This document shows, in pieces, positions 47,020-57,012 of a stretch of DNA of 64,000 nucleotides. Origin of the DNA: Rhodoblastus sp. (lineage in GTDB: Bacteria > Pseudomonadota > Alphaproteobacteria > Rhizobiales > Beijerinckiaceae). Location of the stretch: assembly GCF_019449565.1 (NCBI RefSeq), contig NZ_JAGRPM010000080.1:1-64000 (forward strand). The letters run 5' to 3'. Under the pieces are notes generated by a model that saw only the letters and a program-made list of their open reading frames with translations, was not told where the DNA came from and did no database searches. A program made the position numbers and the translations under genes. Every line of letters starts with the position of its first letter. The first letter of the stretch is position 1.

Positions 47020-47086
47020 GAAAATAAAGCCCTGAACGATAAGCCCGCTTTAACGACACATTCGCGTCGAAAGCCAGCGCAAAAAC

Positions 47087-48139
47087 TCATTCCTCGCGCC
47101 CTCGGCCGCGACTTTTGGTCAATCTGTCGAGCGCGGCGACGCCCTTCAGCCAGTCGCGCGCATTCTTGGCCGGAGACCCGCCAACCTTGGCGCCCGGATC
47201 GACATCATTCATGACGCCGGACTGCGCGGCGATCTGCGCTCCCATGCCGATCCGCAAATGGCCTGTGATGCCGGCCTGGCCACCAGCGACGACAAAATCT
47301 CCGAACTCCGTCGATCCGGATATGCCAACTTGGCTGACGATGACGCAGTGGCGACCGATCACGACGTTATGGGCGATCTGCACGAGATTATCGACCTTCG
47401 TCCCTTCGCCTATAATCGTGTCCCGGTTGGCGCCGCGATCAATCGTGCTGTTGGCGCCGATTTCGACATCGTCCTGAATGATTACGCGCCCGACTTGAGG
47501 CACCTTCTGATGTCCTTTTGGACTCATCGCGAAGCCGAAGCCGTCCTGCCCGATCCGCACGCCGGGATGAATGATGACGCGATCGCCGATCAGCGCATTG
47601 CAGACGGTCGCGCCCGCGCCAACGGCGCTGGACCGGCCGATCCGCACGCGCGGGCCGATGACGGCATTGGGGCCGATGACGGCGCCCGAGCCAATCTCCG
47701 CATGGGGACCGATCACCGCGCCAGGATCGACAATAACATCCGCTTCCAGGCGCGCGAGCGGGTGGACATTCGCGCCGGGCGATACGCCGTGGCTGTCAAA
47801 CAGGGAGACGGGACGCGCGGCGTCGGGATAAAGCCGCGACGTGACGATAGAGCAGGCCCGATAAGGCTCCCGCACCACAAGGGCTGCGACGCCCTCGGGC
47901 ACGCGATCCGCATAGCGTTCGCCGACCAGACAGGCGGTCGCCCGCGTGGCGGCGAGTTGATCGGCGTATTTGGGGTTGTCGAGGAAGACCAGGTCGCCGG
48001 GCCGCGCGCGGTCGAGCGGCGCGACATCGACAATGGTGACGCTCAGATCAACGCCTTCGGCCGGTTTTGCGCCCGTCCATTCGACAATCTCGCCAAGAGT
48101 AGGCGAAATCGCGCGACGAAAAAACTTCATCTCGTCCAT
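47087..48139 (-). CDS. lpxD: UDP-3-O-acylglucosamine N-acyltransferase LpxD
   Basis: Third enzyme of lipid A synthesis. The start is the ATG at 48139 ([20 protein letters not shown]), with GGGAG 8 bases upstream, giving 350 residues. The N-terminal uridine-binding domain ([16 protein letters not shown]) is followed by hexapeptide repeats ([20 protein letters not shown]). The catalytic His region reads [15 protein letters not shown]. In-frame sequence further upstream to 48454 covers a tandem duplication and the bamA terminator and is not coding. Confidence 0.96.
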   Translation of the reverse strand: MDEMKFFRRAISPTLGEIVEWTGAKPAEGVDLSVTIVDVAPLDRARPGDLVFLDNPKYADQLAATRATACLVGERYADRVPEGVAALVVREPYRACSIVTSRLYPDAARPVSLFDSHGVSPGANVHPLARLEADVIVDPGAVIGPHAEIGSGAVIGPNAVIGPRVRIGRSSAVGAGATVCNALIGDRVIIHPGVRIGQDGFGFAMSPKGHQKVPQVGRVIIQDDVEIGANSTIDRGANRDTIIGEGTKVDNLVQIAHNVVIGRHCVIVSQVGISGSTEFGDFVVAGGQAGITGHLRIGMGAQIAAQSGVMNDVDPGAKVGGSPAKNARDWLKGVAALDRLTKSRGRGREE

Positions 48140-48199
48140 TTCGGCGCTCCCTTTCTTTGAAGAGACTTGAATTGTGAGACATAGCGATATGCGGCCGGC

Positions 48200-48235
48200 A
48201 AGAGCCTTCCCGCCAAAAAGAGCCTTCCCGCCAAA
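48200..48235. repeat. Perfect tandem duplication of 18 bases
   Basis: AAGAGCCTTCCCGCCAAA occurs twice without a gap (48200-48217 and 48218-48235) in the leader between the bamA terminator and lpxD. It looks like a recent slippage duplication. Confidence 0.9.
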
Positions 48236-48264
48236 GGAAAAGGGCGCGGCTTTCGGCCGCGCCC
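48236..48264 (-). terminator. Rho-independent terminator after bamA
   Basis: On the minus strand GGGCGCGGC, loop CGAAA, GCCGCGCCC, then TTTTCC. It is 22 bases past the bamA stop. Since lpxD follows 97 bases on, read-through or a second promoter must serve the lpx genes. Confidence 0.8.
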
Positions 48265-48285
48265 TCTTATTCGTGCGCTGCGCGA

Positions 48286-50811
48286 TCAGAAATTCGCGCC
48301 GCCGGTGAAGCTGAACGCCTGAGTGACGTCGGTGTTGGCCTTCGACAGTACGAAGGAATAGTTGAAGCGGATCGGACCCATGGGCGAAGCCCAGATCAGA
48401 CCAAGACCGACGGCCGAACGAATGACCGAGTTGTTGCTGCCGACATCGATACAAGGCGTTTGCTGGATCGGAACGCCGTTCGCTGCAAAAGTCTTTTTCG
48501 GCGCGCCCGTCGGAGTGTTATTGTTCATATAGGTGCAAGACAGCGCCTGAGCGGCATTATACCCCAGATAGCTGCCGAAATTAGTCATGCCCTGGTAGTT
48601 CCAAAGGCTGCCCGCATCGAAATAGACGGCGCCCTTGAGGCCGAGATCCCTGGGGACGCCCCAGATCGGGAACTGCGCTTCAAGTGAAGCGCCCCAATAA
48701 TCGGTGCCGCCGAGCGCGTTACCGTTATTATTGGTATAGATGTTGGTGACATCGCGCGGACCGATGCCGCCGGCCGCAAAGCCGCGGACGAGGCTCGGGC
48801 CAAGATTGAAGTTATCGACGATGCGCAGAGGCTGGCTACCGGTATTCAGAAGATTGCCTGCCTGCACATGCCCGATGCCGACGATATTGTCGAAATAAAG
48901 CTCATGATAACCGCGAATATCGACCGTCGTGCGCAGGAAGTTGGAATCGCCCCCAACGCCGGCGAAATCCTGCTTCAATTCAGCGCGAATGCCATTATGC
49001 GGATCGCGCGGATTGTCGATCGTATTATAGGACAGCGTATAGCCGATCATCGACGTCAGCCAGTTGCCCTGCGCCTGCTTCAGCGCCAGCGACGCTTCGC
49101 CATTGGTCAAACAGCTCGAACTGCCATTGATATCGTTGACCGGCAACGCGCCGGGCGTGCCGGGCGTGATGCCCCAGATCGGATAGGTACAGTCGTTATA
49201 GGGACGGCTGGAGTTATTCGGAATCGTCAGCTGCGAATTATACAGCGTGTAGCGCGGAGCGATCGAAAGATCGTCGGTCAGCGGAATGCCAAAGCGAATG
49301 GTGCCGCCCGTGACCCAGTTCGAATAATAGGCATAGTTTGAGGCGCTCGACATCTTGGAATAGAGGTCGAAGCCCGCTGCAAGCCGGTTATCCAGGAAGA
49401 AGGGCTCGGTATAGTTGAACTCGACGCCCTTGGTGTACTGGCCATAGGAGACCGAGGTGCGAATGTAATCGCCGCGGCCGAGGAAATTGCTCTGCGTGAC
49501 CGAGACTTCCGCGATGAAGCCTTCGGTCGTCGAATAGCCGCCCGAAACCGAGAACGAACCGGTGGACTGCTCCTCGACATCGACATTCACGATAACGCGG
49601 TCGGCCGCGGATCCGGGATCGTTGGAGATCTTGACCTTTTTGAAGAAGCCCAGCGAATTCAGGCGGCGCTCCGCCTTGTCGACAAGCACCTTATTATAGG
49701 CGTCGCCTTCGCCGATATCGAACTCGCGGCGGATGACATAATCGCGCGTCGCCGTGTTGCCACGGATGTTGATGCGCTCGACATAGACGCGAGGCCCATC
49801 CTCGACGACAAAGGCGATCGAAACGGTATGGTTCGCCGGATCGCGATCGCCGCGCGGACGAACCTGCGAGAAGGCATAGCCCAGTTTCTGGACTTCCTTC
49901 GTCATGCGCAAAACGGTGTTCTGAACGGCGTCGCCGTCATAGGTGTCGCCAGCGTGAATCTGGAGCGATGACTGCAACGCGGCGTCGGAAACGCCAGCGA
50001 TGTGCGATTCGACCTGGACGGAGCCGACGTGATAAACGCCGCCCTCTTCGAGGGAAATCGTTACGACATAGCCGCCCTGCGCCGGATCGTAGACCGGGTC
50101 CACGCCGATGATGCGGAAGTCGGCATAGCCGTTCTTGAGATAGAAACGACGGATCGCCTCGGCGTCCTTGGCCAGGCGGTCAGGATCGTAAACGTCGGAA
50201 GTCTTGAAGAACGACAGGTAATTCATCTCTGTCGTGTCCATCAGGCCCAGCAGGCGACCGCTGGAATAGGCCTGATTGCCGACGAAACGGATTTCCTTGA
50301 CGCCGGTCTTTTCGCCTTCCTTGATGTCATAGACGACGTCGACCGTGCCATTGGGGACTTCGACCGTGCGCGTAGTGACGGAAGCGGCGTTGCGTCCGGC
50401 GCGACGGTAGATGTCCATGATGCGCTGCACGTCGGCGTCGGCGACCGCGCGGCTATAGGCGCCGCGGTTTTTCAGCTGGACTTCCTTTTCGAGGTCCTCT
50501 GACTTGACCTTGCTGTTGCCGGTGAAAACGACGTGATTGATCACCGTCGAGTTCTCGACGACATGCACCACCAGCGTCGAACCGCGATGACTGACCTGCA
50601 CGTCGGAGAAATATCCGGTGCCGTAAAGCTTCTTGACCGCATCGTTGGCGTCGCCGCCCACGAAATACGAGCGGATTGTCTCCGCATCGACGCGATGATT
50701 GCCTTCGACCACGATAGTTTCGGCAAACGCCTGGTTCGGCGCCGCGAGCGTACCGACAACCAACGCGACCGCCAATGCGGACCGACCTTTAAGACCTCGG
50801 CGAAACTTCAT
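48286..50811 (-). CDS. bamA: Outer membrane protein assembly factor BamA
   Basis: Omp85-family core of the beta-barrel assembly machine. The ATG at 50811 gives 841 residues with a signal peptide ([19 protein letters not shown], cleavage before ETIVVEG). Five POTRA domains follow (for example [40 protein letters not shown]). The barrel begins after [17 protein letters not shown]; the conserved lid element appears in [20 protein letters not shown] (VRGF). [18 protein letters not shown] leads to the C-terminal aromatic FSFTGGANF. In E. coli skp follows; here lpxD does. Essential. Confidence 0.97.
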   Translation of the reverse strand: MKFRRGLKGRSALAVALVVGTLAAPNQAFAETIVVEGNHRVDAETIRSYFVGGDANDAVKKLYGTGYFSDVQVSHRGSTLVVHVVENSTVINHVVFTGNSKVKSEDLEKEVQLKNRGAYSRAVADADVQRIMDIYRRAGRNAASVTTRTVEVPNGTVDVVYDIKEGEKTGVKEIRFVGNQAYSSGRLLGLMDTTEMNYLSFFKTSDVYDPDRLAKDAEAIRRFYLKNGYADFRIIGVDPVYDPAQGGYVVTISLEEGGVYHVGSVQVESHIAGVSDAALQSSLQIHAGDTYDGDAVQNTVLRMTKEVQKLGYAFSQVRPRGDRDPANHTVSIAFVVEDGPRVYVERINIRGNTATRDYVIRREFDIGEGDAYNKVLVDKAERRLNSLGFFKKVKISNDPGSAADRVIVNVDVEEQSTGSFSVSGGYSTTEGFIAEVSVTQSNFLGRGDYIRTSVSYGQYTKGVEFNYTEPFFLDNRLAAGFDLYSKMSSASNYAYYSNWVTGGTIRFGIPLTDDLSIAPRYTLYNSQLTIPNNSSRPYNDCTYPIWGITPGTPGALPVNDINGSSSCLTNGEASLALKQAQGNWLTSMIGYTLSYNTIDNPRDPHNGIRAELKQDFAGVGGDSNFLRTTVDIRGYHELYFDNIVGIGHVQAGNLLNTGSQPLRIVDNFNLGPSLVRGFAAGGIGPRDVTNIYTNNNGNALGGTDYWGASLEAQFPIWGVPRDLGLKGAVYFDAGSLWNYQGMTNFGSYLGYNAAQALSCTYMNNNTPTGAPKKTFAANGVPIQQTPCIDVGSNNSVIRSAVGLGLIWASPMGPIRFNYSFVLSKANTDVTQAFSFTGGANF

Positions 50812-51137
50812 TGAAACCCGGTCCCCGTGAACGCTTCCAGCGCTTGGGGAGTCGCCCCGCAAGCGGAGGCCGAAATCTTGCGATTCGGCCGAACTTCAGA
50901 CGCGGCTGGATAACATAAACCCAGCCTGCCCATCTCACTCTGCTTCTACAAGGTTTACGGAACCCTGCAAACGCCTAACGGCCGCTGTCTCGTTTTTTTA
51001 CGCCGCCGTGGCCGGTAAGCCACGTTTTTGCTTCACATTTTCGCCGCAATCCCCGACAGAACCCCATGAAAACGCCCGTCGCTTGGGGCGGCGGGCGCAT
51101 CGTTTCATGGAGTGCTGCGTCCCATCGAAATGGGATA
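50812..51137. other. Intergenic region between rseP and bamA
   Basis: No gene is present. It holds the rseP terminator (51069-51097) at its right end, then about 250 bases that should contain the bamA promoter and leader. A short A/T-rich stretch near 50985-51003 stands out but no clear -10/-35 pair was found. Confidence 0.5.
51069..51097 (-). terminator. Rho-independent terminator after rseP
   Basis: On the minus strand CGCCCGCCGC, loop CCCAA, GCGACGGGCG (one mismatch in ten pairs), then TTTTC. It is 41 bases past the rseP stop. Confidence 0.7.
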
Positions 51138-52283
51138 TCAGCCGATATTCAGCCATTGCCGGGTAATGCGGACGAGGTCGTTATAGGTCGCGACCAGCAT
51201 AAGCGCCGCCACGAAGGCGAGGCCGATGCGGAATCCGAACTCCTGCGCCCGCTGCGTCAGCGCCCTGCCACGGATCGCTTCGCAGGCGTAATAAAGCAGA
51301 TGGCCGCCGTCGAGCAGGGGCACTGGCAGCAGATTCAGCAATCCGATCGAGATCGAGAGAATCGCCGCGAGATTGAACAATGGCCAGATTCCAGCTTTGG
51401 CCACTTCGCCGGATACTTCGGCAATGCGGATCGGACCCGACAACTGCTCCGGCGATTCGCGGCCGATCACCAGCCCGCCCAGATAGGAACCCGTGCGCTC
51501 GATGACATACCAGGTCTCGCCGGTCGCCTCGACGAAGGCTTGGGGGAGGCTGTAGTTGACCGTACGCCAATCTTGCGGCGCGCCGCCAGCGGCGACGCCA
51601 AGCACCCCGCCCCGGCTGACGCCGAATGGCGTCCGGGTGTCCTTGCGCTCCGGCGTGGCGTCAATCGCCACTTTCTTGCCCTCGCGCTCAACCGTGAAAC
51701 GCAGCTGCGTGTCGCCCGAAGACGAAACGATGCGCTGCATTTCAGCGAAGCTGTCGATGGGCTGCCCGTCAATCGACACGACCAGATCGCCCTTCTGGAA
51801 CCCTGCGGCGGCGGCGCGGCCGCCGGCGACCACGCTTTCAATGCGCGGCGTCAGGACCGAGCGGCCCTCGATATAGAATAGAGCCGTGAAGATCGCGATC
51901 GCGAGGATGAAATTCGCGATTGGGCCCGCCGCGACAACCGCCGCGCGCTTCCAAACTTTTTGCGCGAAGAAGGAGACCGCGCGCTCGGCTTCCGGCATCT
52001 GGGAAGCTCCGTTGAAATCGGGCTGGCTCGCCCCATTGGCGTCGCCGTGAAAGCGGACATAGCCGCCGAGCGGAATGGCCGCCAACCGCCAGCGGGTTCC
52101 GCTGCGATCCACGTAATGCGCCAATTCAGGCCCAAATCCCATGGAAAAGGCGTCAACCTTGATCCCGCAGAGCCGTCCGATCAGGAAATGGCCGAATTCG
52201 TGGACAAACACGACGAGGCTGAGCACGAAGAGGAAGGGCACGAGATAGGACCCTGCAGTCCAAAGCCAATGAAAAATCGCCAT
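51138..52283 (-). CDS. rseP: Site-2 protease RseP
   Basis: Inner-membrane zinc metalloprotease that cuts anti-sigma factors and signal-peptide remnants inside the membrane. The 381 residues have HEFGH at 28-32 (zinc ligands, catalytic Glu), one periplasmic PDZ domain (GFQKGDLVVSIDGQPIDSFA), and the third zinc ligand in NLLPVPLLDGGHLL near residue 330. Alphaproteobacterial forms have one PDZ, E. coli has two. It lies between dxr and bamA as usual. Confidence 0.95.
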   Translation of the reverse strand: MAIFHWLWTAGSYLVPFLFVLSLVVFVHEFGHFLIGRLCGIKVDAFSMGFGPELAHYVDRSGTRWRLAAIPLGGYVRFHGDANGASQPDFNGASQMPEAERAVSFFAQKVWKRAAVVAAGPIANFILAIAIFTALFYIEGRSVLTPRIESVVAGGRAAAAGFQKGDLVVSIDGQPIDSFAEMQRIVSSSGDTQLRFTVEREGKKVAIDATPERKDTRTPFGVSRGGVLGVAAGGAPQDWRTVNYSLPQAFVEATGETWYVIERTGSYLGGLVIGRESPEQLSGPIRIAEVSGEVAKAGIWPLFNLAAILSISIGLLNLLPVPLLDGGHLLYYACEAIRGRALTQRAQEFGFRIGLAFVAALMLVATYNDLVRITRQWLNIG

Positions 52284-52365
52284 GACCTACTCCGCCCGCG
52301 ACGGAGGACTAGGTCACGCCCGCCGCGAAAATGGTTACCATTTCGTTACCATGACGCATCACGGT

Positions 52366-53562
52366 TTAATGGCCAAGGCCTGCGAGGACCGCCAGCGACC
52401 TTTCTCTCACAATATGGTCAACGGCAAGGGCGGCATCAATGTCTGGCGGAGTCCGGGCCGCTCCCTCCTTGTCGAAAATTTCGCAAATTGCTTCAACATG
52501 TTTCGCTATATCATTGAAGGAAATTCGTTTTTCTAAAAATGCCGCGACCATAATTTCGTTAGCAGCGTTCAGAATGGTCGGCATGGCGCCGCCCGCCGCG
52601 AGCGCCTGCATGGCGACGCGGAGCGCGGGGAAACGGTTGAAATCCGGCTTCTCGAACGTCAGGGAGCCGATCTCCGCGAGATCGAGCCGGCGCGCCTGGG
52701 TGGGAACGCGGTCCGGCCAGCCGAGGCAATGCGCGATGGGAACCTTCATGTCCGGCACGGCCATTCCGGCCGTCACGGCGCCGTCAGTGAACGAAACGAG
52801 CCCATGCACGATGGATTGCGGATGCACCAGAACATCGAGCTTGCTGGCGTCGATGCCGAACACATGCAGCGCCTCGATCAGTTCGAGGCCCTTGTTCATC
52901 AGACTCGCCGAATCGATGGTCACCTTGGGGCCCATCGCCCAGTTCGGATGGGCGAGCGCCTGATCCGGCGTGGCCGCCGCGATCTGCTCGGCGCTCCAGG
53001 TCCTGAACGGGCCGCCCGAAGCGGTGAGCCACATTTTTTCGATGGTTTTCGCGCTTTCCCCGCCCAGCGCCTGGAAAATGGCGTTGTGCTCGGAATCCAT
53101 CGGCAGGATGCGGACGTTCATCTCGCGCGCACGGCGCATGAAGGGCTCACCAGCGCAGACGAGGCATTCCTTATTGGCGAGCGCCACGTCCCGCCCCGCC
53201 TCCACGGCGGCAAAAGTCGGGATCACGCCCGCCGCGCCCGCGATGGCGCCGACGACGAGGTCGGATTCCATCGCGGCGGCCTCCTTGAGCGCCTCGGGTC
53301 CCGCGCCGACCGCGATATTGGTTCCCGCCAACTCCGCCTTGAGCTCGGCATAGGCCGCAGGATCGGCGACGGCGGCGAATGTGGCGCCCAGCGCCCGCGC
53401 CACCCGCGCCAGATTTTTGGCGTCTCGCCCGCCCGCGACCGCGACCGTCTCGAAGGCGCCCGGCGCGCCGAGGATCACCGCTTCCGCCGACCTGCCGATC
53501 GAGCCGGTGGCGCCAAGGATGGTCAGTTTGCGGGGCGGCGAGACGGGAGCGGGAGCTGTCAT
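52366..53562 (-). CDS. dxr: 1-deoxy-D-xylulose 5-phosphate reductoisomerase
   Basis: Second step of the MEP isoprenoid pathway. From the ATG at 53562 (AGGA upstream) it has 398 residues. NADPH loop LTILGATGSIGRSAEAVI, metal and substrate residues in MDSEHNAIFQAL, TASGGPFRTWS and the late NAANEIMVAAFLEKRI. Its product line feeds UppS two genes upstream. It starts 7 bases after cdsA. Confidence 0.97.
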   Translation of the reverse strand: MTAPAPVSPPRKLTILGATGSIGRSAEAVILGAPGAFETVAVAGGRDAKNLARVARALGATFAAVADPAAYAELKAELAGTNIAVGAGPEALKEAAAMESDLVVGAIAGAAGVIPTFAAVEAGRDVALANKECLVCAGEPFMRRAREMNVRILPMDSEHNAIFQALGGESAKTIEKMWLTASGGPFRTWSAEQIAAATPDQALAHPNWAMGPKVTIDSASLMNKGLELIEALHVFGIDASKLDVLVHPQSIVHGLVSFTDGAVTAGMAVPDMKVPIAHCLGWPDRVPTQARRLDLAEIGSLTFEKPDFNRFPALRVAMQALAAGGAMPTILNAANEIMVAAFLEKRISFNDIAKHVEAICEIFDKEGAARTPPDIDAALAVDHIVRERSLAVLAGLGH

Positions 53563-53569
53563 TCGAATC

Positions 53570-54466
53570 CTATTGCCAATAGAGCAAACCGGCCGCCGCG
53601 CTTGGCAGACCGCGCGCCATGCCGAACAAGGCGGCGAAAATCGCCGCCGCGATGAAGCCGTCGAGCCGGTCCATGACGCCGCCATGTCCCGGAATAAGCC
53701 GGCTGGAATCCTTGACGCCATAACGGCGCTTGACCCAGGATTCGAACAGGTCCCCGCCCTGCGCCACGGCGCCGGCGGCGAGGCCGAGCAGGAAAACCGG
53801 CGCCAGCGGAGCCTGCACATTGGGCCAGACATGGGCGACGAAGGCGCCGAAAGCCGCGCCGAAAACGACGCCGACGAGAAAACCCGACCACGTCTTTCCG
53901 GGCGAAATGCGCGGCGCGAGCTTCGGTCCTCCGATTAGCCGTCCACCGAAATAAGCGCAGACATCCGTCCCCCAGACGACGGCGAACAGCCAGCCAATTG
54001 CGCAGACGCCGAAAAAGGGCGCATGACGCAGGGAGAGCGTCGCCAGCAGCAGGCCGCCCGCGTAAAACAGGCCGAACCCGCTCCAGAGCAGGAAGCCTGA
54101 GCCCCCGGCCCAGGCGGCGAAGGCCGCGGCCAGCGGAATCATTGCGAAAGCGAGTTCGGTCAGCCCGAGCCGGTAGAGCACCGCGGCAGCGCAGAGGGCG
54201 AAGCCGCCGCTGAAAAAACGCAGCCAGGGCAGCGGAGCGCCAATCAGGCGCTGCCATTCCCAATGCACGGCCAGCGCGGCGATCAGCCAATAGAGCACGA
54301 ACAGCCAGCCGCCTGCGAAGAGCGATCCGACGGCCGTCGCCACCAGCACCAGCCCGGAAGCCGCGCGGACGCCGAGATCTTCCAGATGGTGGCGCGACAT
54401 CAGGCCCGGCCGGATGGCCGAGGCCGGTTCGGCGGGCGGCGCCAGATCCTTTTCATTCATGGCCAT
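53570..54466 (-). CDS. cdsA: Phosphatidate cytidylyltransferase
   Basis: Makes CDP-diacylglycerol for all phospholipids; inner membrane. The 298-residue protein has seven to eight spans and the family signature in GDLFESWVKRRYGVKDSSRL then IPGHGGVMDRLDGF (Asp residues of the metal site). ISPGKTWSGFLVG is also characteristic. An alternative ATG lies two codons in. It sits between uppS (33 bases upstream) and dxr. Confidence 0.95.
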   Translation of the reverse strand: MAMNEKDLAPPAEPASAIRPGLMSRHHLEDLGVRAASGLVLVATAVGSLFAGGWLFVLYWLIAALAVHWEWQRLIGAPLPWLRFFSGGFALCAAAVLYRLGLTELAFAMIPLAAAFAAWAGGSGFLLWSGFGLFYAGGLLLATLSLRHAPFFGVCAIGWLFAVVWGTDVCAYFGGRLIGGPKLAPRISPGKTWSGFLVGVVFGAAFGAFVAHVWPNVQAPLAPVFLLGLAAGAVAQGGDLFESWVKRRYGVKDSSRLIPGHGGVMDRLDGFIAAAIFAALFGMARGLPSAAAGLLYWQ

Positions 54467-54499
54467 TCAGCCGAAGTTCTTGGGCAAGGCAGCCGAAAA

Positions 54500-55285
54500 T
54501 CATGAGGCGGATTTCACTTTCGGGACGCAGGCAGCGCCGACGCCGCCGAAACGCCGCTCGCGGGCGCGGAAGCTCTCAATCGCCTGCTCGAAGGACTGGC
54601 GGTCAAAATCGGGCCAGTAGATCGGCAGGAACACCAGTTCGCTATAGGCCGCCTGCCACATCAGGAAATTGGAGAGCCGCATTTCGCCCGAGGTGCGAAT
54701 GATGAGGTCCGGGTCCGGGATGCCCGAGGTATGAAGGCGCGCCGTGAAGGCGGCTTCGTCTATGTCGTCGGGGTTAAGGCGCCCGGCTGCGGCCTCGCGC
54801 GCTAAAGCGCGCGCCGCCTCGGTAATTTCCTGCCGCGCGCCATAATTGAAGGCGACGATCAGGTGCAGCTTGTCATTGTGGCGCGTGCGCTGCTCGGCCT
54901 CGTCGAGCAGCGCAACGATATCGGGCTTGAGATTGTCCCGCTCGCCGATCACCCTGATGCGGACGCCTGATTCCTGGAGCGTGAGCAAGTCATTGCGAAT
55001 GAAGAGCTTCAAGAGGCCCATCAGTTCGGCGATTTCCTGCGGCGGCCGCGCCCAGTTCTCGCTGGAGAAGCTGTAGACGGTGAGATAGCGCACGCCGAGA
55101 TCGGTGGCCGCGCGCACGGTGCGGCGAAGGGCCTCGACGCCGCGGCGGTGGCCTTCGAAACGCGGCAGACTGCGCGCGGCCGCCCAGCGGCCGTTGCCAT
55201 CCATGATGATTCCGACATGCAGCCCGTGGGCGTCAGCTGCGTCCGCCTGATCGGCGCCGCCGCCGCTTGTCTGCTTTTCGCTCAT
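54500..55285 (-). CDS. uppS: Undecaprenyl diphosphate synthase
   Basis: Cis-prenyltransferase making the C55 carrier for peptidoglycan and O-antigen. The ATG at 55285 gives 261 residues. Signatures: [20 protein letters not shown] (catalytic Asp), [20 protein letters not shown] and [17 protein letters not shown] with [15 protein letters not shown]. An in-frame extension to 55366 is Gly/Ala-rich and is not counted. Confidence 0.96.
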   Translation of the reverse strand: MSEKQTSGGGADQADAADAHGLHVGIIMDGNGRWAAARSLPRFEGHRRGVEALRRTVRAATDLGVRYLTVYSFSSENWARPPQEIAELMGLLKLFIRNDLLTLQESGVRIRVIGERDNLKPDIVALLDEAEQRTRHNDKLHLIVAFNYGARQEITEAARALAREAAAGRLNPDDIDEAAFTARLHTSGIPDPDLIIRTSGEMRLSNFLMWQAAYSELVFLPIYWPDFDRQSFEQAIESFRARERRFGGVGAACVPKVKSAS

Positions 55286-55434
55286 CGAGCTCCGTCCGCC
55301 GCCCCTGTAGCGCGCCGCTTCGCCAGCGCCGGAGCCGGGTTGAAGCGGACTTCCCGCGCGCGCCAATCATTGCACGCCCAATTGCCTTAGCACAATCATC
55401 CGCCGGAAACGACGCCCGACGGATTGAAGGCCGC

Positions 55435-55995
55435 TCAGACCTGCATGATCTCTTTTTCCTTGCCGGCCAGAACCGTATCGATCTCGCCGATGGCGGAGTC
55501 GGTGGCCTTCTGCACCTCGGTCTCGTGGCGCTTTTCGTCGTCCTCGCTGATCGCCTTGTCCTTGACCAGCTTTTTCAAGGTGTCCATGCCGTCCCTACGG
55601 ACATGGCGCACGGCGACGCGGGAATCCTCCGCATATTTATGCGCCAGCTTGACGAGTTCCTTGCGGCGCTGCTCGTTCAGCTCCGGAATGCGGATGCGCA
55701 GGATCTGGCCTTCGACGGTCGGCGACAGGCCGAGATTGGCGTCGCGGATCGCCTTGTCGACGGGACCGACCATGCCCTTGTCCCAGACCTGCACGGCCAG
55801 GGCGCGGGATTCCGGCACCGAAATGGTCGCTACCTGGTTGAGCGGCATGGACTGGCCATAGGCCACGACATGCACAGGCTCAAGCAAGGCCGCGGAGGCG
55901 CGGCCGGTCCGAAGGCCGCCCAATTCATGCTTGAGGGCCTGGATCGAGGCCTGCATGCGCCGTTTGATTTCCGCCAGATCGAATGGAGCGCTCAT
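55435..55995 (-). CDS. frr: Ribosome recycling factor
   Basis: Splits post-termination ribosomes with EF-G. 186 residues from the ATG at 55995 (AGGTGG upstream), the standard length; a GTG at 56004 is also possible. [34 protein letters not shown] and the C-terminal [18 protein letters not shown] are diagnostic. Follows pyrH by 99 bases. Confidence 0.97.
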   Translation of the reverse strand: MSAPFDLAEIKRRMQASIQALKHELGGLRTGRASAALLEPVHVVAYGQSMPLNQVATISVPESRALAVQVWDKGMVGPVDKAIRDANLGLSPTVEGQILRIRIPELNEQRRKELVKLAHKYAEDSRVAVRHVRRDGMDTLKKLVKDKAISEDDEKRHETEVQKATDSAIGEIDTVLAGKEKEIMQV

Positions 55996-56094
55996 CGAAA
56001 CCACCTGTCTTCACGGCGCCCGAGCGCCTTCTTGTTCTGTAGCGGGCTGCGTCGCGATGGCTATCGCCAATTGCGCCGAGCCCGGTCTTTTCCA

Positions 56095-56823
56095 TCACGG
56101 AACCACGATTGTCGCCTTGCCCTGCCCCGACAGCGCCTCTGTAATGGCGCGCGGCGCGGCGATCGAGAACACGATTATCGGAATCCGGTTCTCTCTCGCA
56201 AGCGCAAAGGCCGCCGTATCCATCACGGCGAGGTTTTTCGCGATCGCTTCGTCGTGGGTCAGGCTCTCGTAGCGCGTCGCATTGGGGTCTTTCTTGGGGT
56301 CAGCCGTATAGATGCCGTCCACCTGGGTCGCCTTCATGATCGCGTCGCAGGACAGTTCCGCGCCGCGCAAAGCCGCGCCCGTATCCGTCGTGAAGAAGGG
56401 ATTGCCTGTTCCGCCGGCGAGAATGACGATCCGGCGCTTGCCGAGGTGATGGAGCGCCGTCTGACGCGAATAGGGCTCGCAAAGCGACGGCATCGGCACG
56501 GCGGAAAGCGCCCGGGCCGCGCGTCCTCGCTTTTCAATCGCAAATTCAATCGCCAGCGCGTTCATGATCGTGGCGAGCATGCCGATGGAATCCGCGCGGG
56601 CGCGCTCGATGCCCTTGTCGGCGCCCTGAATCCCGCGAAAAAAATTACCGCCTCCCACCACGACCGCGATTTCGACGCCGAGATCGGCCGCCGTGACCAG
56701 ATCGTCAGCGATCCGGTCGAGGGTCGCTGAATCGAGTCCGTGAGTCTGGCTGCCCTGAAGGGCCTCGCCCGACAATTTCACGACCACGCGTTTCCATTTC
56801 GGGGTCTGAAGAGAAGCGTTCAT
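56095..56823 (-). CDS. pyrH: UMP kinase
   Basis: Hexameric amino-acid-kinase-fold enzyme that phosphorylates UMP to UDP. The 242 residues show VVVKLSGEALQG, AVVVGGGNFFRG, ILAGGTGNPFFTTDTGAALR and VDGIYTADPKKDPNA. Order pyrH-frr-uppS-cdsA-dxr is conserved in bacteria. Upstream an opposite-strand membrane protein gene separates it from tsf, with which it is contiguous in many genomes. Confidence 0.97.
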   Translation of the reverse strand: MNASLQTPKWKRVVVKLSGEALQGSQTHGLDSATLDRIADDLVTAADLGVEIAVVVGGGNFFRGIQGADKGIERARADSIGMLATIMNALAIEFAIEKRGRAARALSAVPMPSLCEPYSRQTALHHLGKRRIVILAGGTGNPFFTTDTGAALRGAELSCDAIMKATQVDGIYTADPKKDPNATRYESLTHDEAIAKNLAVMDTAAFALARENRIPIIVFSIAAPRAITEALSGQGKATIVVP

Positions 56824-57012
56824 GGCGGGCTCCCTTGCGCTGGCCGCGATTCGACCGGCCGCGCCCCGCTTCTAAAGCATCGCGCCGATCTTTGGAATCG
56901 CCGGAGTGGAAATCCGGCGTGGCTCTTTGGATATCTCAAGAGCAGCCTTTCTTTACCGCCTTCCGTCTAAGCTCGCCGCAATGCCCGCCGCGACGAGCCT
57001 CGAATTCGCCTC

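Noticed and set aside
46036..47214. Open frame of 392 codons opposite lpxA, fabZ and lpxD
   Set aside because: Crosses three certain genes, has no start signal and shows shadow-frame composition.
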